Shown here: piece after piece, positions 7,338-15,938 of the stretch
Layout: every line of letters starts with the position of its first letter
How positions within the stretch are numbered: the first letter of the stretch is position 1
Assembly (NCBI GenBank): GCA_049366695.1
Contig: JBMNCR010000066.1
Coordinates: 1-64,000, forward strand
Origin: JBMNCR01 sp049366695
GTDB lineage: Bacteria > Bacillota > Clostridia > Eubacteriales > Alkalibacteraceae
DNA: 64,000 bases
Direction of reading: 5' to 3'
The notes under the pieces: generated by a model
What the model was told of the DNA's origin: nothing
Databases searched by the model: none
What the model saw: only the letters and a program-made list of their open reading frames with translations
Translations under genes and position numbers: made by a program

Positions 7338-8432
7338 TCACCTCTTAATATAGCTTTCTATTAATATATCTTCATCTAATCGATTGATATGTATGTCTTT
7401 TAAATGAAAAGCATCTGTTAATGAGTTTATCCCTAAACCACCTACTGGGGTTTTAGCAGTCTTACCACCAATTATTTTTGGTGCTATAAATGTAATTAAT
7501 TTATCTACAATTTGATCTTTTATAGCGCTAAAGTTTAACTCTGAACCTCCTTCTAATAAAATGCTATCAATACCCATAGATCCTAATTTTTTCATGAGGT
7601 AAATTAGATCTACCCGATTATCTTTAAGTGGTGTTATGATAATTTCTACACCCATTGATTTTAAATTTATTAATTTGTTTTCGCTTGCCTTTTCAGTAGT
7701 AGCAAGGATTGTTTTGGATTTTGATTGATTAACAATTACCTTAGAATTTAGTGGAATTCTTCCATAAGTATCCACTATAATTCTTATAGGATCTAAACCT
7801 TGTTTATTTGATAGACGTGTGTTAAGGGTAGGATTATCTGATAATATGGTTCCAATTCCTACCATTATACTCGTTACATGATGTCTTATTTCATGTACAT
7901 ATTGTCTTGATTTTTCTCCTGTTATCCATTTTGATTCGCCAGTAGATGTAGAAATTTTTCCATCCATTGTCATCGCACTTTTCATAATACAAAAAGGTGT
8001 TTTAGTAAGAATATATTTAATAAATATTTCATTGAGTTTTTGGATTTCCTTTTCGAGGATTCCAGTTACCACTTCAATCCCTGCATCTTTTAAACGTTGA
8101 ATTCCTTTGCCAGCTACCATTGGATTAGGATCAATCATACCAATTACTACTTTTGAAATTTTATTTTTAATAATAGTTTCAGTACATGGAGGTGTCTTAC
8201 CATAATGTGAACATGGTTCCAATGTTACATACATAGTAGCCCCAGTAGTATCTTGTGAAGCGTTATTAAGTGCATTGATTTCTGCGTGTGGACCTCCATA
8301 AAATTCATGATATCCTTTTCCTATCACATGATTATTTTTAACAATAAGTGCACCTACTAGAGGATTAGGATTAGTATAACCAATACCTTTTTTTGATAAA
8401 GCTATGGCATGACGCATATATTCTTGATGCAA
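7338..8432 (-). CDS. ribD: Bifunctional pyrimidine deaminase/reductase
   Basis: RibD deaminates and then reduces the pyrimidine made by GTP cyclohydrolase II. Residues about 1-145 are the zinc deaminase with HAEINAL and EPCSHYGKTPPC. The rest is the NADPH-dependent reductase (TMDGKISTSTGESKWIT, VDTYGRIP, LLEGGSELNF). AAAGGAGG is 7 nt from a TTG at 8432, giving 364 residues, close to Bacillus RibG. A longer reading from 8492 crosses the ribosome site. It is the first gene after the FMN riboswitch. Confidence 0.95.
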   Translation of the reverse strand: MHQEYMRHAIALSKKGIGYTNPNPLVGALIVKNNHVIGKGYHEFYGGPHAEINALNNASQDTTGATMYVTLEPCSHYGKTPPCTETIIKNKISKVVIGMIDPNPMVAGKGIQRLKDAGIEVVTGILEKEIQKLNEIFIKYILTKTPFCIMKSAMTMDGKISTSTGESKWITGEKSRQYVHEIRHHVTSIMVGIGTILSDNPTLNTRLSNKQGLDPIRIIVDTYGRIPLNSKVIVNQSKSKTILATTEKASENKLINLKSMGVEIIITPLKDNRVDLIYLMKKLGSMGIDSILLEGGSELNFSAIKDQIVDKLITFIAPKIIGGKTAKTPVGGLGINSLTDAFHLKDIHINRLDEDILIESYIKR

Positions 8433-8545
8433 ATTTTCACCTCCTTTGACTATATAAATTATTGTAAAGATAGAAAAATATAACACGTACAAGCATAATT
8501 AATCACAGTGAATTTATATTGTTTATATTTTGTCCAAAATAAGTA

Positions 8546-8582
8546 ATAAAATAAATAAAACTCTGAAGATTAATCTTCAGAG
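8546..8582 (-). terminator. Riboswitch-controlled terminator of the rib operon
   Basis: A perfect 22-bp palindrome (8561-8582), CTCTGAAGAT with its complement, is followed on the minus strand by TTTTATTTATTTT. It lies between the FMN aptamer and ribD, where FMN-bound RNA would stop transcription. Confidence 0.85.
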
Positions 8583-8626
8583 CTTTATATATCTCAACAT
8601 AAATAATTCACCATGTTTAAACACAC

Positions 8627-8730
8627 TTCTTCCATCCAGACTTTACTGTCGGTCTTGGAATTTCACCAAGTCAACCATATAGGTTCGCGGACTATTACCG
8701 CCGGTCGGGAATTTCACCCTGCCCTGAAGT
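8627..8730 (-). promoter_or_regulatory. FMN riboswitch (RFN element)
   Basis: On the minus strand the conserved aptamer blocks are present in order: TTCAGGGCAGGGTGAAATTC, CCGACCGGCGGTAATAG, CCGCGAACC, TTGGTGAAATTCCAA, GACCGACAGTAAAGTC and the closing GGATGGAAGAA. It senses FMN and controls the riboflavin operon through the terminator just downstream. Confidence 0.97.
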
Positions 8731-8745
8731 ATTTATTTTTTTATA

Positions 8746-8774
8746 ATTTAACATAGAAGTTTAGGTTTTGTCAA
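8746..8774 (-). promoter_or_regulatory. Promoter of the riboflavin operon
   Basis: On the minus strand a perfect TTGACA (8769-8774) lies 17 nt from TTAAAT (8746-8751), just upstream of the FMN aptamer. The -10 box is a partial match. Confidence 0.55.
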
Positions 8775-8923
8775 TAGTAGTTATAATATTTTTAAGATAA
8801 TTTAATTAAGAGTTATAGAGTATATTTTGTAATGTTATTTTGTAAAAGAGCATTGGTTACTAGGAAATATAGATAAGATTGTTTTAACATATATGAAATT
8901 TTAGTTATTCATTAAGTTAACTA

Positions 8924-8952
8924 TTGACATTGTTTCGAAATGTAGGTATAAT
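8924..8952 (+). promoter_or_regulatory. Consensus promoter of tRNA-Leu
   Basis: TTGACA (8924-8929), a 17-nt spacer and TATAAT (8947-8952) match the vegetative consensus fully, 23 nt before the mature tRNA. Confidence 0.85.
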
Positions 8953-8975
8953 AAAAAATTGTTAAGCATATTTAA

Positions 8976-9062
8976 GCCGAAGTGGTGGAATTGGCAGACG
9001 CGCTGGACTCAAAATCCAGTTTGGGCAACCAAGTGAGGGTTCGAGTCCCTCCTTCGGCACCA
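8976..9062 (+). tRNA. tRNA-Leu (anticodon CAA)
   Basis: This is an 87-nt class II tRNA with acceptor GCCGAAG against CTTCGGC, discriminator A and an encoded CCA. The anticodon stem CTGGA/TCCAG closes the loop CTCAAAA (anticodon CAA, codon TTG). A long variable arm and the T-arm GGGTTCGAGTCCC are visible. The last 23 bases are copied again at 9234-9256. Confidence 0.97.
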
Positions 9063-9180
9063 AAAATATTTACAAATAACATATTAAGATAAGTATAAGT
9101 CTATTAATGGCTTATTTTTTTTAAGGAGGGTCGAGAACCCTCAAAAGCACGACAAAAAGAATAAAGCAAAAGATATTTAA
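9040..9180 (+). repeat. First copy of a 141-bp tandem repeat carrying the tRNA-Leu 3' end
   Basis: The segment starts in the T-loop of tRNA-Leu, runs past its CCA end and recurs at 9234-9374 with one mismatch (G at 9172, A at 9366). It contains a GAGGGT...ACCCTC hairpin without a T tract. The spacing between copies is 194 bp. Confidence 0.9.
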
Positions 9181-9233
9181 TAATAACACATATGAGAAAA
9201 AAGAAGAAAGAATAATGCCAGTCGGGCGCCGAC

Positions 9234-9374
9234 TTCGAGTCCCTCCTTCGGCACCAAAAATATTTACAAATAACATATTAAGATAAGTATAAGTCTATTA
9301 ATGGCTTATTTTTTTTAAGGAGGGTCGAGAACCCTCAAAAGCACGACAAAAAGAATAAAGCAAAAAATATTTAA
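9234..9374 (+). repeat. Second copy of the 141-bp repeat with a tRNA-Leu 3' fragment
   Basis: This copy begins with the last 23 bases of the tRNA-Leu gene (TTCGAGTCCC to GCACCA), without the rest of the tRNA, and continues with the same downstream sequence. The 53 bp between copies (9181-9233) are unique. No gene is seen in 9063-9486. Confidence 0.9.
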
Positions 9375-9486
9375 ATATATAAGATCTAAGGGGTAAGTTT
9401 AAAAACTGCCTAAAAGGACTTTTTTTATTGCTAAAAACAAGGAAAAGATTTAGTTGATTTGGATATATATAGTACATATCCAATAT

Positions 9487-10125
9487 TTATAATAATTTCT
9501 TTATCTCCTTAACTTTATATCTAAGTACAGTTTTTAATTTTTCTGGTTCAGTTTTTCTTGCATCATTTAGATATATTTCTCGATGAATCATGGATAACCT
9601 TTCTAGAGCATTTTCTATGCAATAATCATCCATTTTTATAAAACTGTCTCTTTCATTGTCATAACTACCTTTATGGAGTATTTGGACACATTGTCCATCT
9701 TCTATTTCTTTGTATTCAATTTTGTCTAGTAATGCGTGAGGTTTTTTAAGTTTTACTTTTTCAATTATTTCTTTTGCAAAACTTTTATCAACAAAATCAG
9801 GTTGCCTGATCATAAGTTCAAATATTAAATTATCTTTATTGATTTGACCTTCCACATAATCTTCTTTATTATCTATATCCCATATTCCTTCCAAAGGATA
9901 TACAGTATATTCATAATATCCATTGGGAGGATTTATATCTTTATATGACATTCTAACTGCATATGATAGTGAATATAGTACTCCAATATATTGACTAAAA
10001 AATTCGTCATTAGGATTGCCTTTTCCTTTAATAGTGAAGTAATTATATGAGGGGACTTCGAGAAATACAGGATTTTTATTTGGTAAATAAATATTTTTTT
10101 CATATTTTCTCCATTCATGTTTCAT
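9487..10125 (-). CDS. GyrI-like small-molecule-binding protein
   Basis: This 212-residue cytoplasmic protein belongs to the stand-alone GyrI-like (SOUL/AraC-effector, COG4832-type) group. Signs are the opening FLEVPSYNYFTIKGKGNP, the central YYEYTVYPLEGIWD and the typical C-terminal half around QILHKGSYDNERDSF and IHREIYLNDARKTEPEKLKTVLRY. Such proteins bind small hydrophobic molecules or act as hydrolases on them. The ligand here is unknown. TAGGAGGTT precedes the ATG. It stands alone on the minus strand downstream of the repeated tRNA end. Confidence 0.87.
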   Translation of the reverse strand: MKHEWRKYEKNIYLPNKNPVFLEVPSYNYFTIKGKGNPNDEFFSQYIGVLYSLSYAVRMSYKDINPPNGYYEYTVYPLEGIWDIDNKEDYVEGQINKDNLIFELMIRQPDFVDKSFAKEIIEKVKLKKPHALLDKIEYKEIEDGQCVQILHKGSYDNERDSFIKMDDYCIENALERLSMIHREIYLNDARKTEPEKLKTVLRYKVKEIKKLL

Positions 10126-10341
10126 GAGTTTAACCTCCTATTAATAATTCTTATATATGAAGTATAACAGATTAGTTTTTATAGATATATGTCATATCGT
10201 CAAAATTCCTTATAAATTATTTTACAACCTTAATTTTGAAAAATATACATAGAAGTATAATAAAATAATTTACTAAATTGTCTTGATATGAAAGTTTTAT
10301 TTGCATTAGAAAGGACTATATTTCTTTAATTTAATAATAAT

Positions 10342-10845
10342 TTAAATAAAACTTTTTTTATAATCATTTTTAAAAGATTTATACATATCGATTATGCTAG
10401 GATTGCTAGTAAAGAATTCATTAAGTATATGAATATTTCGTAGAGTATCAAGACTTATATCATGTTCTATCATCTCAGTATCTTTAAGAAGATTTTCCTT
10501 TATTCCTATTTTTTTTAGAAAACTTTCAATAATATTATGTCTTTTTAAAAGAAAATTACCAATTTCTTTTCCTTCCTCTGTAAGCTGAATCATACCATAT
10601 TTTTCATATTTTACAAGACCAAACTTGTTTAATTTCTGTACTACTTTTGTTGTGGAAGAAGGGCGTACATTTAACTTTTCTGCTAATTTTTTTACACGTA
10701 TATAATCTTCTTCTAAACAAATTCGATATATCATCTCTAAATAATCTTCCATACTAGAAGTTAGTACGTTTTTCTTTGCATCTAGAATTTGATATCCTCT
10801 AACAGTGTAAAATTCATTATTCAATATTTTTTCGTCCCTTCTCAT
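10342..10845 (-). CDS. DtxR/MntR-family metal-dependent repressor
   Basis: This 167-residue regulator has a winged helix (SMEDYLEMIYRICLEEDYIRVKKLAEKL and VRPSSTTKVVQKL) followed by the metal-binding dimer domain with LLKRHNIIESFL and MIEHDIS, the usual His/Glu ligands. It lacks the C-terminal SH3-like domain of DtxR, as in MntR. It is divergent from feoAB, so iron-dependent control of ferrous iron uptake is the natural inference. The ATG at 10845 has a weak ribosome site. A TTG seven codons later (10824) follows AGAAGGG and may be the true start. Confidence 0.9.
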   Translation of the reverse strand: MRRDEKILNNEFYTVRGYQILDAKKNVLTSSMEDYLEMIYRICLEEDYIRVKKLAEKLNVRPSSTTKVVQKLNKFGLVKYEKYGMIQLTEEGKEIGNFLLKRHNIIESFLKKIGIKENLLKDTEMIEHDISLDTLRNIHILNEFFTSNPSIIDMYKSFKNDYKKSFI

Positions 10846-10970
10846 TATTTTAGAAGTAACAAGTACTGCTGATAGTGCATATCTTAATTATTAGTTGTAG
10901 CAAACAATGTTTCCTAAGACTAATATATTATACAACTTAATAAATAATTAATGAAAAGGAGAATTTTTTC

Positions 10971-11210
10971 ATGAAAAATAATGTAATTCCATTGCATCAA
11001 TTACCTCTAGGTGCTTTTGCAAGAGTAAAAAGACTAACTCATAATGGTAGTCTTCGTAGAAGAATGCTTGATTTAGGGCTTATTAAAGACACAACTGTAG
11101 TGGCTTTAAGGAAAAGTCCAGCGGGGGATCCCATAGCTTATGAAATAAGGGGAGCGGTTATTGCTTTGCGTTGTGAAGAAGCGTCAAAAGTATTGGTAGA
11201 ATTAATTTAA
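10971..11210 (+). CDS. feoA: Ferrous iron transport protein A
   Basis: FeoA is a 79-residue SH3-like cytoplasmic partner of FeoB. Visible features are the opening PLHQLPLGAFARVKRL, the helix RRRMLDLGLIKDT and the C-terminal strand IALRCEEASKVLVEL. AAAAGGAG precedes the ATG. It starts 125 bp from the divergent DtxR-type regulator and 23 bp before feoB, the usual order. Confidence 0.95.
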   Translation: MKNNVIPLHQLPLGAFARVKRLTHNGSLRRRMLDLGLIKDTTVVALRKSPAGDPIAYEIRGAVIALRCEEASKVLVELI

Positions 11211-11233
11211 TAAGTTTTAAGGAGGTATCATAA

Positions 11234-13381
11234 ATGGGTTTAACAAACCAGTCTACGGGGACAGGGGCATTAAAAGAGATGTTTGAAGTGAAACTTGAAT
11301 CATTAGATGATATTGTCATTTCTTTAGCAGGAAACCCAAATACAGGTAAGAGTACGGTTTTTAATAGCCTTACTGGTCTAAATCAACATACTGGAAACTG
11401 GCCTGGTAAAACTGTTGTTAATGCGCAAGGTAAATATATGTATAAAAATAGAAGATATATACTAGTTGATTTACCGGGAACGTACTCGTTATTAGCTAAT
11501 TCTGTTGAGGAAGAAGTTGCTAGAGATTTTATATGTTTTGGTAATTCTCATGCTACTGTAGTTGTTACTGATGCTACTTGTCTAGAACGAAATCTTAATT
11601 TAGTTCTTCAAATTATGGAAATAACTGATAAAGTTGTTGTCTGTGTGAATCTTATGGATGAGGCTAAGAGAAAAAAAATAAATATTGATTTGGATAGGCT
11701 TTCTAAACTTTTAGGGATACCTGTGATTGGAACTAATGCAAGAAATGGAGAAGGATTAGATGATTTAAAAGATACTATAGAAAAAATTGTTTGTGGTGTT
11801 ATTAAAACAAACCCTCAAAAAGTGAGCTATGATGATTTGCTTGAAAAAGCTATGGGTAAAGTAGAAACTAGTATAAAAATTTTGGGAGACATTCGAATTA
11901 ATAATAGATGGTTATCACTTCGACTCATAGATGGAGATACAAAATTATTGAAATCAATGGAAGAGTATTTGAATTATGATATTTTAGAAGATGAAGTATT
12001 AAATAAACAATTAAATGCTGTAAATGAAGAATTAAAAGAACAGGATATAGAATTAGAGGACTTAAGAGATCGTATTGTCTCAAATATTGTTAAAACTGCT
12101 GAAGATATTAGTAAAGATGTAATTGTTTCAGATGATAGATCCCATAATACTTTTGATAGGAAGTTAGATAATGTATTAACGTCTAGATCGTTGGGGATTC
12201 CAATTATGATTGCACTATTAGGTGTTATATTTTGGCTTACTATAGAAGGGGCTAATGTCCCATCAGCAATACTAGCAAAAGGTTTATTTATGATCGAGGG
12301 TCAATTAACAGTATTTTTTAATTGGCTTGGAACACCAACTTGGATTCATGATATTTTAGTTTTAGGTATGTATCGTACATTAGCATGGGTAATATCGGTT
12401 ATGCTTCCACCGATGGCTATATTTTTTCCTATATTTACTTTATTAGAGGATTTAGGATATCTTCCTAGAGTTGCTTTTAACTTGGATCATTATTTTAAGA
12501 AAGCTTGTGCACATGGCAAGCAGGCTTTAACTATGTGTATGGGATTTGGATGTAATGCTGCTGGTGTTATTGCCTGTAGAATTATTGATTCACCGAGAGA
12601 ACGATTAATTGCAACTATCACAAATAATTTTGTGCCTTGCAATGGACGGTTTCCTACATTAATTGCCTTAGCTACTATTTTTATAGCTAGTAATTCTGGT
12701 ATGTTTAGTTCTATTACAGCTACTCTGGCTATTTTAGTTACTATAGTATTTGGTATAATGATAACATTATTTATATCAAAGTTATTATCAAAAACTATTT
12801 TAAAAGGATTACCATCTTCATTTACTTTGGAATTACCACCTTATAGAAAACCACAAGTAGGTAGAATTATTGTAAGATCAATTTTTGATCGCACTTTGTT
12901 CGTGCTTGGGCGTGCTACTGCAGTTGCTGCTCCCGCAGGCATAATAATTTGGATCATGGCAAATATTAACCTTGGAAATGCAAGTTTACTTACTAATTGT
13001 GCGCAATTTTTAGATCCATTTGCAAAAATGCTTGGCTTGGATGGATATATTATGATGGCATTTATTTTAGGATTACCAGCAAATGAAATAGTAATACCGA
13101 TTTTGATCATGAGTTATATGTCGAAAGGTTCCATGTTGGAATTAGACAGTTTACTTGAGATGAAACAATTGTTTATAGAAAATGGTTGGACGTGGATTAC
13201 TGCAGTTTGTATGATGTTGTTTTCATTAAATCATTGGCCTTGTGGTACTACACTTTGGACTATAAGAAAAGAAACACAAAGCTGGAAATGGACGTGTGTA
13301 TCATTTATAGTACCTACAATTACTGGCGTTTTAATTTGTTTTATTGTAGCTCAAGGAGCAAGATTAATAGGTCTAGGATAA
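11234..13381 (+). CDS. feoB: Ferrous iron transporter FeoB
   Basis: FeoB is the inner-membrane Fe(II) importer, 715 residues. The N-terminal G domain has GNPNTGKS (33-40), the switch segment GNWPGKT, DLPGTYSL and the NLMDE specificity motif. A helical insertion domain follows, then two Gate domains with about eight membrane helices carrying GFGCNAAG and the ANEIVIPI segment. An extra 20 residues precede the usual start of the G domain. AAGGAGGTATC precedes the ATG. No FeoC follows. Regulation by iron through the divergent repressor is inferred. Confidence 0.96.
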   Translation: MGLTNQSTGTGALKEMFEVKLESLDDIVISLAGNPNTGKSTVFNSLTGLNQHTGNWPGKTVVNAQGKYMYKNRRYILVDLPGTYSLLANSVEEEVARDFICFGNSHATVVVTDATCLERNLNLVLQIMEITDKVVVCVNLMDEAKRKKINIDLDRLSKLLGIPVIGTNARNGEGLDDLKDTIEKIVCGVIKTNPQKVSYDDLLEKAMGKVETSIKILGDIRINNRWLSLRLIDGDTKLLKSMEEYLNYDILEDEVLNKQLNAVNEELKEQDIELEDLRDRIVSNIVKTAEDISKDVIVSDDRSHNTFDRKLDNVLTSRSLGIPIMIALLGVIFWLTIEGANVPSAILAKGLFMIEGQLTVFFNWLGTPTWIHDILVLGMYRTLAWVISVMLPPMAIFFPIFTLLEDLGYLPRVAFNLDHYFKKACAHGKQALTMCMGFGCNAAGVIACRIIDSPRERLIATITNNFVPCNGRFPTLIALATIFIASNSGMFSSITATLAILVTIVFGIMITLFISKLLSKTILKGLPSSFTLELPPYRKPQVGRIIVRSIFDRTLFVLGRATAVAAPAGIIIWIMANINLGNASLLTNCAQFLDPFAKMLGLDGYIMMAFILGLPANEIVIPILIMSYMSKGSMLELDSLLEMKQLFIENGWTWITAVCMMLFSLNHWPCGTTLWTIRKETQSWKWTCVSFIVPTITGVLICFIVAQGARLIGLG

Positions 13382-13401
13382 AAAATAGTAATTTGTATTA
13401 A

Positions 13402-13605
13402 TATACTCTTTTAAAATCATACCAAGTATTTAATTCGGATTCTGCTTACTATAAAGTTGAACAATCAAGAAAATTTGAAAGTAAATACTTTAAAACATGG
13501 GAAAGATTAAAAGAAGAAGTCCCAGATGTTTTAAAATTAGGAAAATGTAAATTGCAAAGTCTTGAACAAATTATATTCCAATTTATAATGTTCCTATTAG
13601 TATAA
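13402..13605 (+). pseudogene. Gene remnant of unknown origin
   Basis: An open frame of 67 codons with no start codon or ribosome site lies between feoB and a strong terminator. Its protein-like stretch (for example SRKFESKYFKTWERLKEE) has ordinary amino-acid composition, so it looks like the 3' end of a decayed gene. I do not recognise the family; a transposase or phage-type origin is possible but unproven. The rest of 13382-13798 holds the terminator below. Confidence 0.35.
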
Positions 13606-13607
13606 TA

Positions 13608-13667
13608 AATTATAGACAAAAAAACTTTTATATAATAATAAATATAAGAGTTTTTTTGTCTATAATT
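13608..13667. terminator. Long bidirectional-type terminator hairpin
   Basis: 25-bp arms (13608-13632 and 13643-13667) pair with a single mismatch around a 10-nt loop. The arms contain A7 and T7 runs, so the hairpin can serve either strand. It probably ends the feo transcript. Confidence 0.8.
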
Positions 13668-13807
13668 ATAAATAATGAATAAAATGAATTTTAAATATAT
13701 AATAAAATAAAAAAACTTATCATGGATTTGAATATTGATTTTTTTAATATTATTGGAACAAATCTTTATTAATTATCGTCTAAACATATAAGAAGGAGAT
13801 GGCGCAA

Positions 13808-14356
13808 TTGGATAGTAATTTGATAAAAAAATGTAAAAATGGAGATATAAGTTCCTTCGAAATTTTAGTTAATGAGTATTCTAGAAAAGTTTACAATATA
13901 GTTTTTAGAATTATAGGTAATGAAGAGGATACAAAAGATATATCTCAAGAAGTTTTCATCAAAATATATAAAAAGATAAAAACATTTAAAGAACAGAGTG
14001 AACTATCAACTTGGATATATAGAATTGCTGTAAATTGCGCTAAAGATCATCTAAAAAAAAGAAAGGAAAATATTTTTGTTCATGATTTTAATCAAAGTCA
14101 AAATAACATGTTATCAAATGAGGATATACCTGAAGATAACGTTGAATCCAAAGAAAACACAGAAATTCTTATAAATGCTTTAGATCGATTAAAACAAGAA
14201 CAAAGAGAAATCATTGTATTAAAAGATATACAAGATTTTACATACGAAGAAATAAGTAAAATACTTAAAATAAGTCTAGGTACTGTAAAATCAAGGTTAA
14301 GTAGATCTAGGGTTAGACTTAGAAGTATTTTACTGGAAATGGATGATTGTTTTTAG
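13808..14356 (+). CDS. ECF-type RNA polymerase sigma factor
   Basis: This SigW-like sigma-70 factor has about 182 residues from the TTG at 13808, which is 9 nt from AAGGAG. The ATG at 13799 lies inside the ribosome site. Region 2 shows FEILVNEYSRKVYNIVFRI and DISQEVFIKIY with TWIYRIAVNCAKDHLKK. Region 4 shows the helix-turn-helix FTYEEISKILKISLGTVKSR. The next gene, 17 nt on, encodes its likely membrane anti-sigma partner. The stimulus is unknown, though such pairs usually answer envelope stress. Confidence 0.93.
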   Translation: MDSNLIKKCKNGDISSFEILVNEYSRKVYNIVFRIIGNEEDTKDISQEVFIKIYKKIKTFKEQSELSTWIYRIAVNCAKDHLKKRKENIFVHDFNQSQNNMLSNEDIPEDNVESKENTEILINALDRLKQEQREIIVLKDIQDFTYEEISKILKISLGTVKSRLSRSRVRLRSILLEMDDCF

Positions 14357-14373
14357 AAAGGAGGACGAAAAGA

Positions 14374-15564
14374 ATGGATTGTAATTTATTTAATGAGCAT
14401 ATATGGGAATATTTGGATGGAAGCATTAGTAATGAAGAAAGAATAGAGTTTGAGCTGCATAAAGATTCCTGTGAGAAATGTAAAGAAAAGTTATTATATA
14501 CTGAAGATATGATGGATTCTTTAAACAATATTGAAGAAATAATTCCTCCTAAAGGTTTTAATAAAGAAATAATAAATGGTATAAAAAAGGAGAAGATTAA
14601 GATGACATTTAAAAAGATAGCCTCATATGCTGCAATTTTTGTTTTGGGTATATTTATTACAACTATGATTACTAAATTACCATTGGGTTATAACATGGCT
14701 AGTGAAGAAATGCCTATTATGGATGATTCAAATTTTTCACAAAATGCATTAGGAAGCGAATATGCAACAAATGAAAGTATGGATAGAGATTTAGGTGATG
14801 AGGTGCAACAAAAAGAAATAGATGGTACTGAGGGTGATATACAAGGTGATGCAGAAGAAGGTGTTGCGTTTGACGAAGTGTTTGATAAAGAAAAGATTAT
14901 TTATCAGGGAACAGTTTATCTTGATGTAAATGATTTGAATAGTAGTTTATCTGACATAAAAGAGTTTGTTGAAAGCAGTGGAGGTTTTATTCAAAATTCA
15001 TATACAAATCTCGATGATACTTCAGAAGATGGCAATGCTTGGGCTTCTATAACTGTTAGAGTGCCAGCAGAAAAATTTAACGATGTAATTGATAAAATGA
15101 AAGATTTTGGAGAGGAAACTAGTACTAATGTAACTAGCACAAATATAACTACAGAATATAGGAATCTTCAGAGTGAATTGGAGAGTTTAGATATTCAAGA
15201 AGATAGATTGATAAAATATTTGGAAGATGCTAAAGATATGGAAGATTTGCTGACTATTGAAAATGAATTGAGTAGAGTAAGAACAGATATAAATTTATTA
15301 AGCACACAATTAAATAATTATAATCAACGTATCACTTATTCAAATGTCAGTATTAATATAGTGGAAAGATTAACATTAACTACTGAAATAAAATCACCTT
15401 TTGGAGAAATGATTGATAATATCGGAAAAGGATTTATAAGCTCAATTAATTTAGTCTTGCAATTTATTTCTTTTCTTATAGTTTTATTATTTAAGATTGT
15501 TCCATTTTTAGTATTGATAATACCTGCAGTATTTATTATAAAGAAATTTATATTAAAAAAATGA
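14374..15564 (+). CDS. Membrane anti-sigma protein with zinc finger and DUF4349 domain
   Basis: This protein has 396 residues from the ATG at 14374 (GGAGG, 9-nt spacing). The N-terminus has the anti-sigma HxxxCxxC motif as HKDSCEKC. A membrane helix covers about residues 82-103, then an acidic linker. A DUF4349 domain starts near IYQGTVYLDVNDL and includes a coiled coil, and a second C-terminal membrane helix ends in a basic tail. The layout suggests the cytoplasmic finger holds the sigma factor while DUF4349 senses something outside the membrane. The sensory role is inferred. Confidence 0.88.
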   Translation: MDCNLFNEHIWEYLDGSISNEERIEFELHKDSCEKCKEKLLYTEDMMDSLNNIEEIIPPKGFNKEIINGIKKEKIKMTFKKIASYAAIFVLGIFITTMITKLPLGYNMASEEMPIMDDSNFSQNALGSEYATNESMDRDLGDEVQQKEIDGTEGDIQGDAEEGVAFDEVFDKEKIIYQGTVYLDVNDLNSSLSDIKEFVESSGGFIQNSYTNLDDTSEDGNAWASITVRVPAEKFNDVIDKMKDFGEETSTNVTSTNITTEYRNLQSELESLDIQEDRLIKYLEDAKDMEDLLTIENELSRVRTDINLLSTQLNNYNQRITYSNVSINIVERLTLTTEIKSPFGEMIDNIGKGFISSINLVLQFISFLIVLLFKIVPFLVLIIPAVFIIKKFILKK

Positions 15565-15574
15565 AGTTATTATC

Positions 15575-15725
15575 TATTAGTTCTCCTCAGTGAGGAAGTG
15601 AATTGAGTCTATAGGAAATAATGGAGTGAATAACAGTGGTTGAGGTGTAGTTTAAAACAATCACAAATTCAAATATGCAATATTTATAGAAGGAAAGAAA
15701 GGAGAACCTAAGTTATCGGAACTTA
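15575..15725 (+). ncRNA. Candidate structured RNA in a gene-free stretch
   Basis: The 374 bp between the anti-sigma and MerR genes have no convincing frame. TTAGTTCTCCT (15578-15588) can pair with AGGAGAACCTAA (about 15699-15711), with one bulge, enclosing about 110 nt. A further hairpin TAAGTT-ATCGG-AACTTA follows at about 15709-15725. The enclosed part is purine-rich and of higher GC than its surroundings. I recognise no known RNA family. It may instead be a decayed sequence. Confidence 0.25.
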
Positions 15726-15938
15726 TGATGATCAAATAGTCGATAATTCTTAACTGTTCTATTTTCATTTTTTTAAATTAAAATAAGCGAATGTTTTATT
15801 ATAGAATATAAAAATAACTATCTATTTATATTTGTATTTATTTTGATCAATTTGAAAAAGTGGTTGGCTTTTTTCTCTAAATTGCATATAATTTATTGAG
15901 AATATTTAGACATGTAAAAATGTATTAAGGAGTATATA

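Noticed and set aside
9126..9145. GAGGGT-ACCCTC hairpin after tRNA-Leu as a terminator
   Set aside because: The T run precedes the stem on the plus strand and none follows it on either strand, so it is not a standard terminator.
9298..9483. 61-codon minus-strand frame downstream of the GyrI-like gene
   Set aside because: It overlaps the second copy of the tRNA-end repeat and has no ribosome site.
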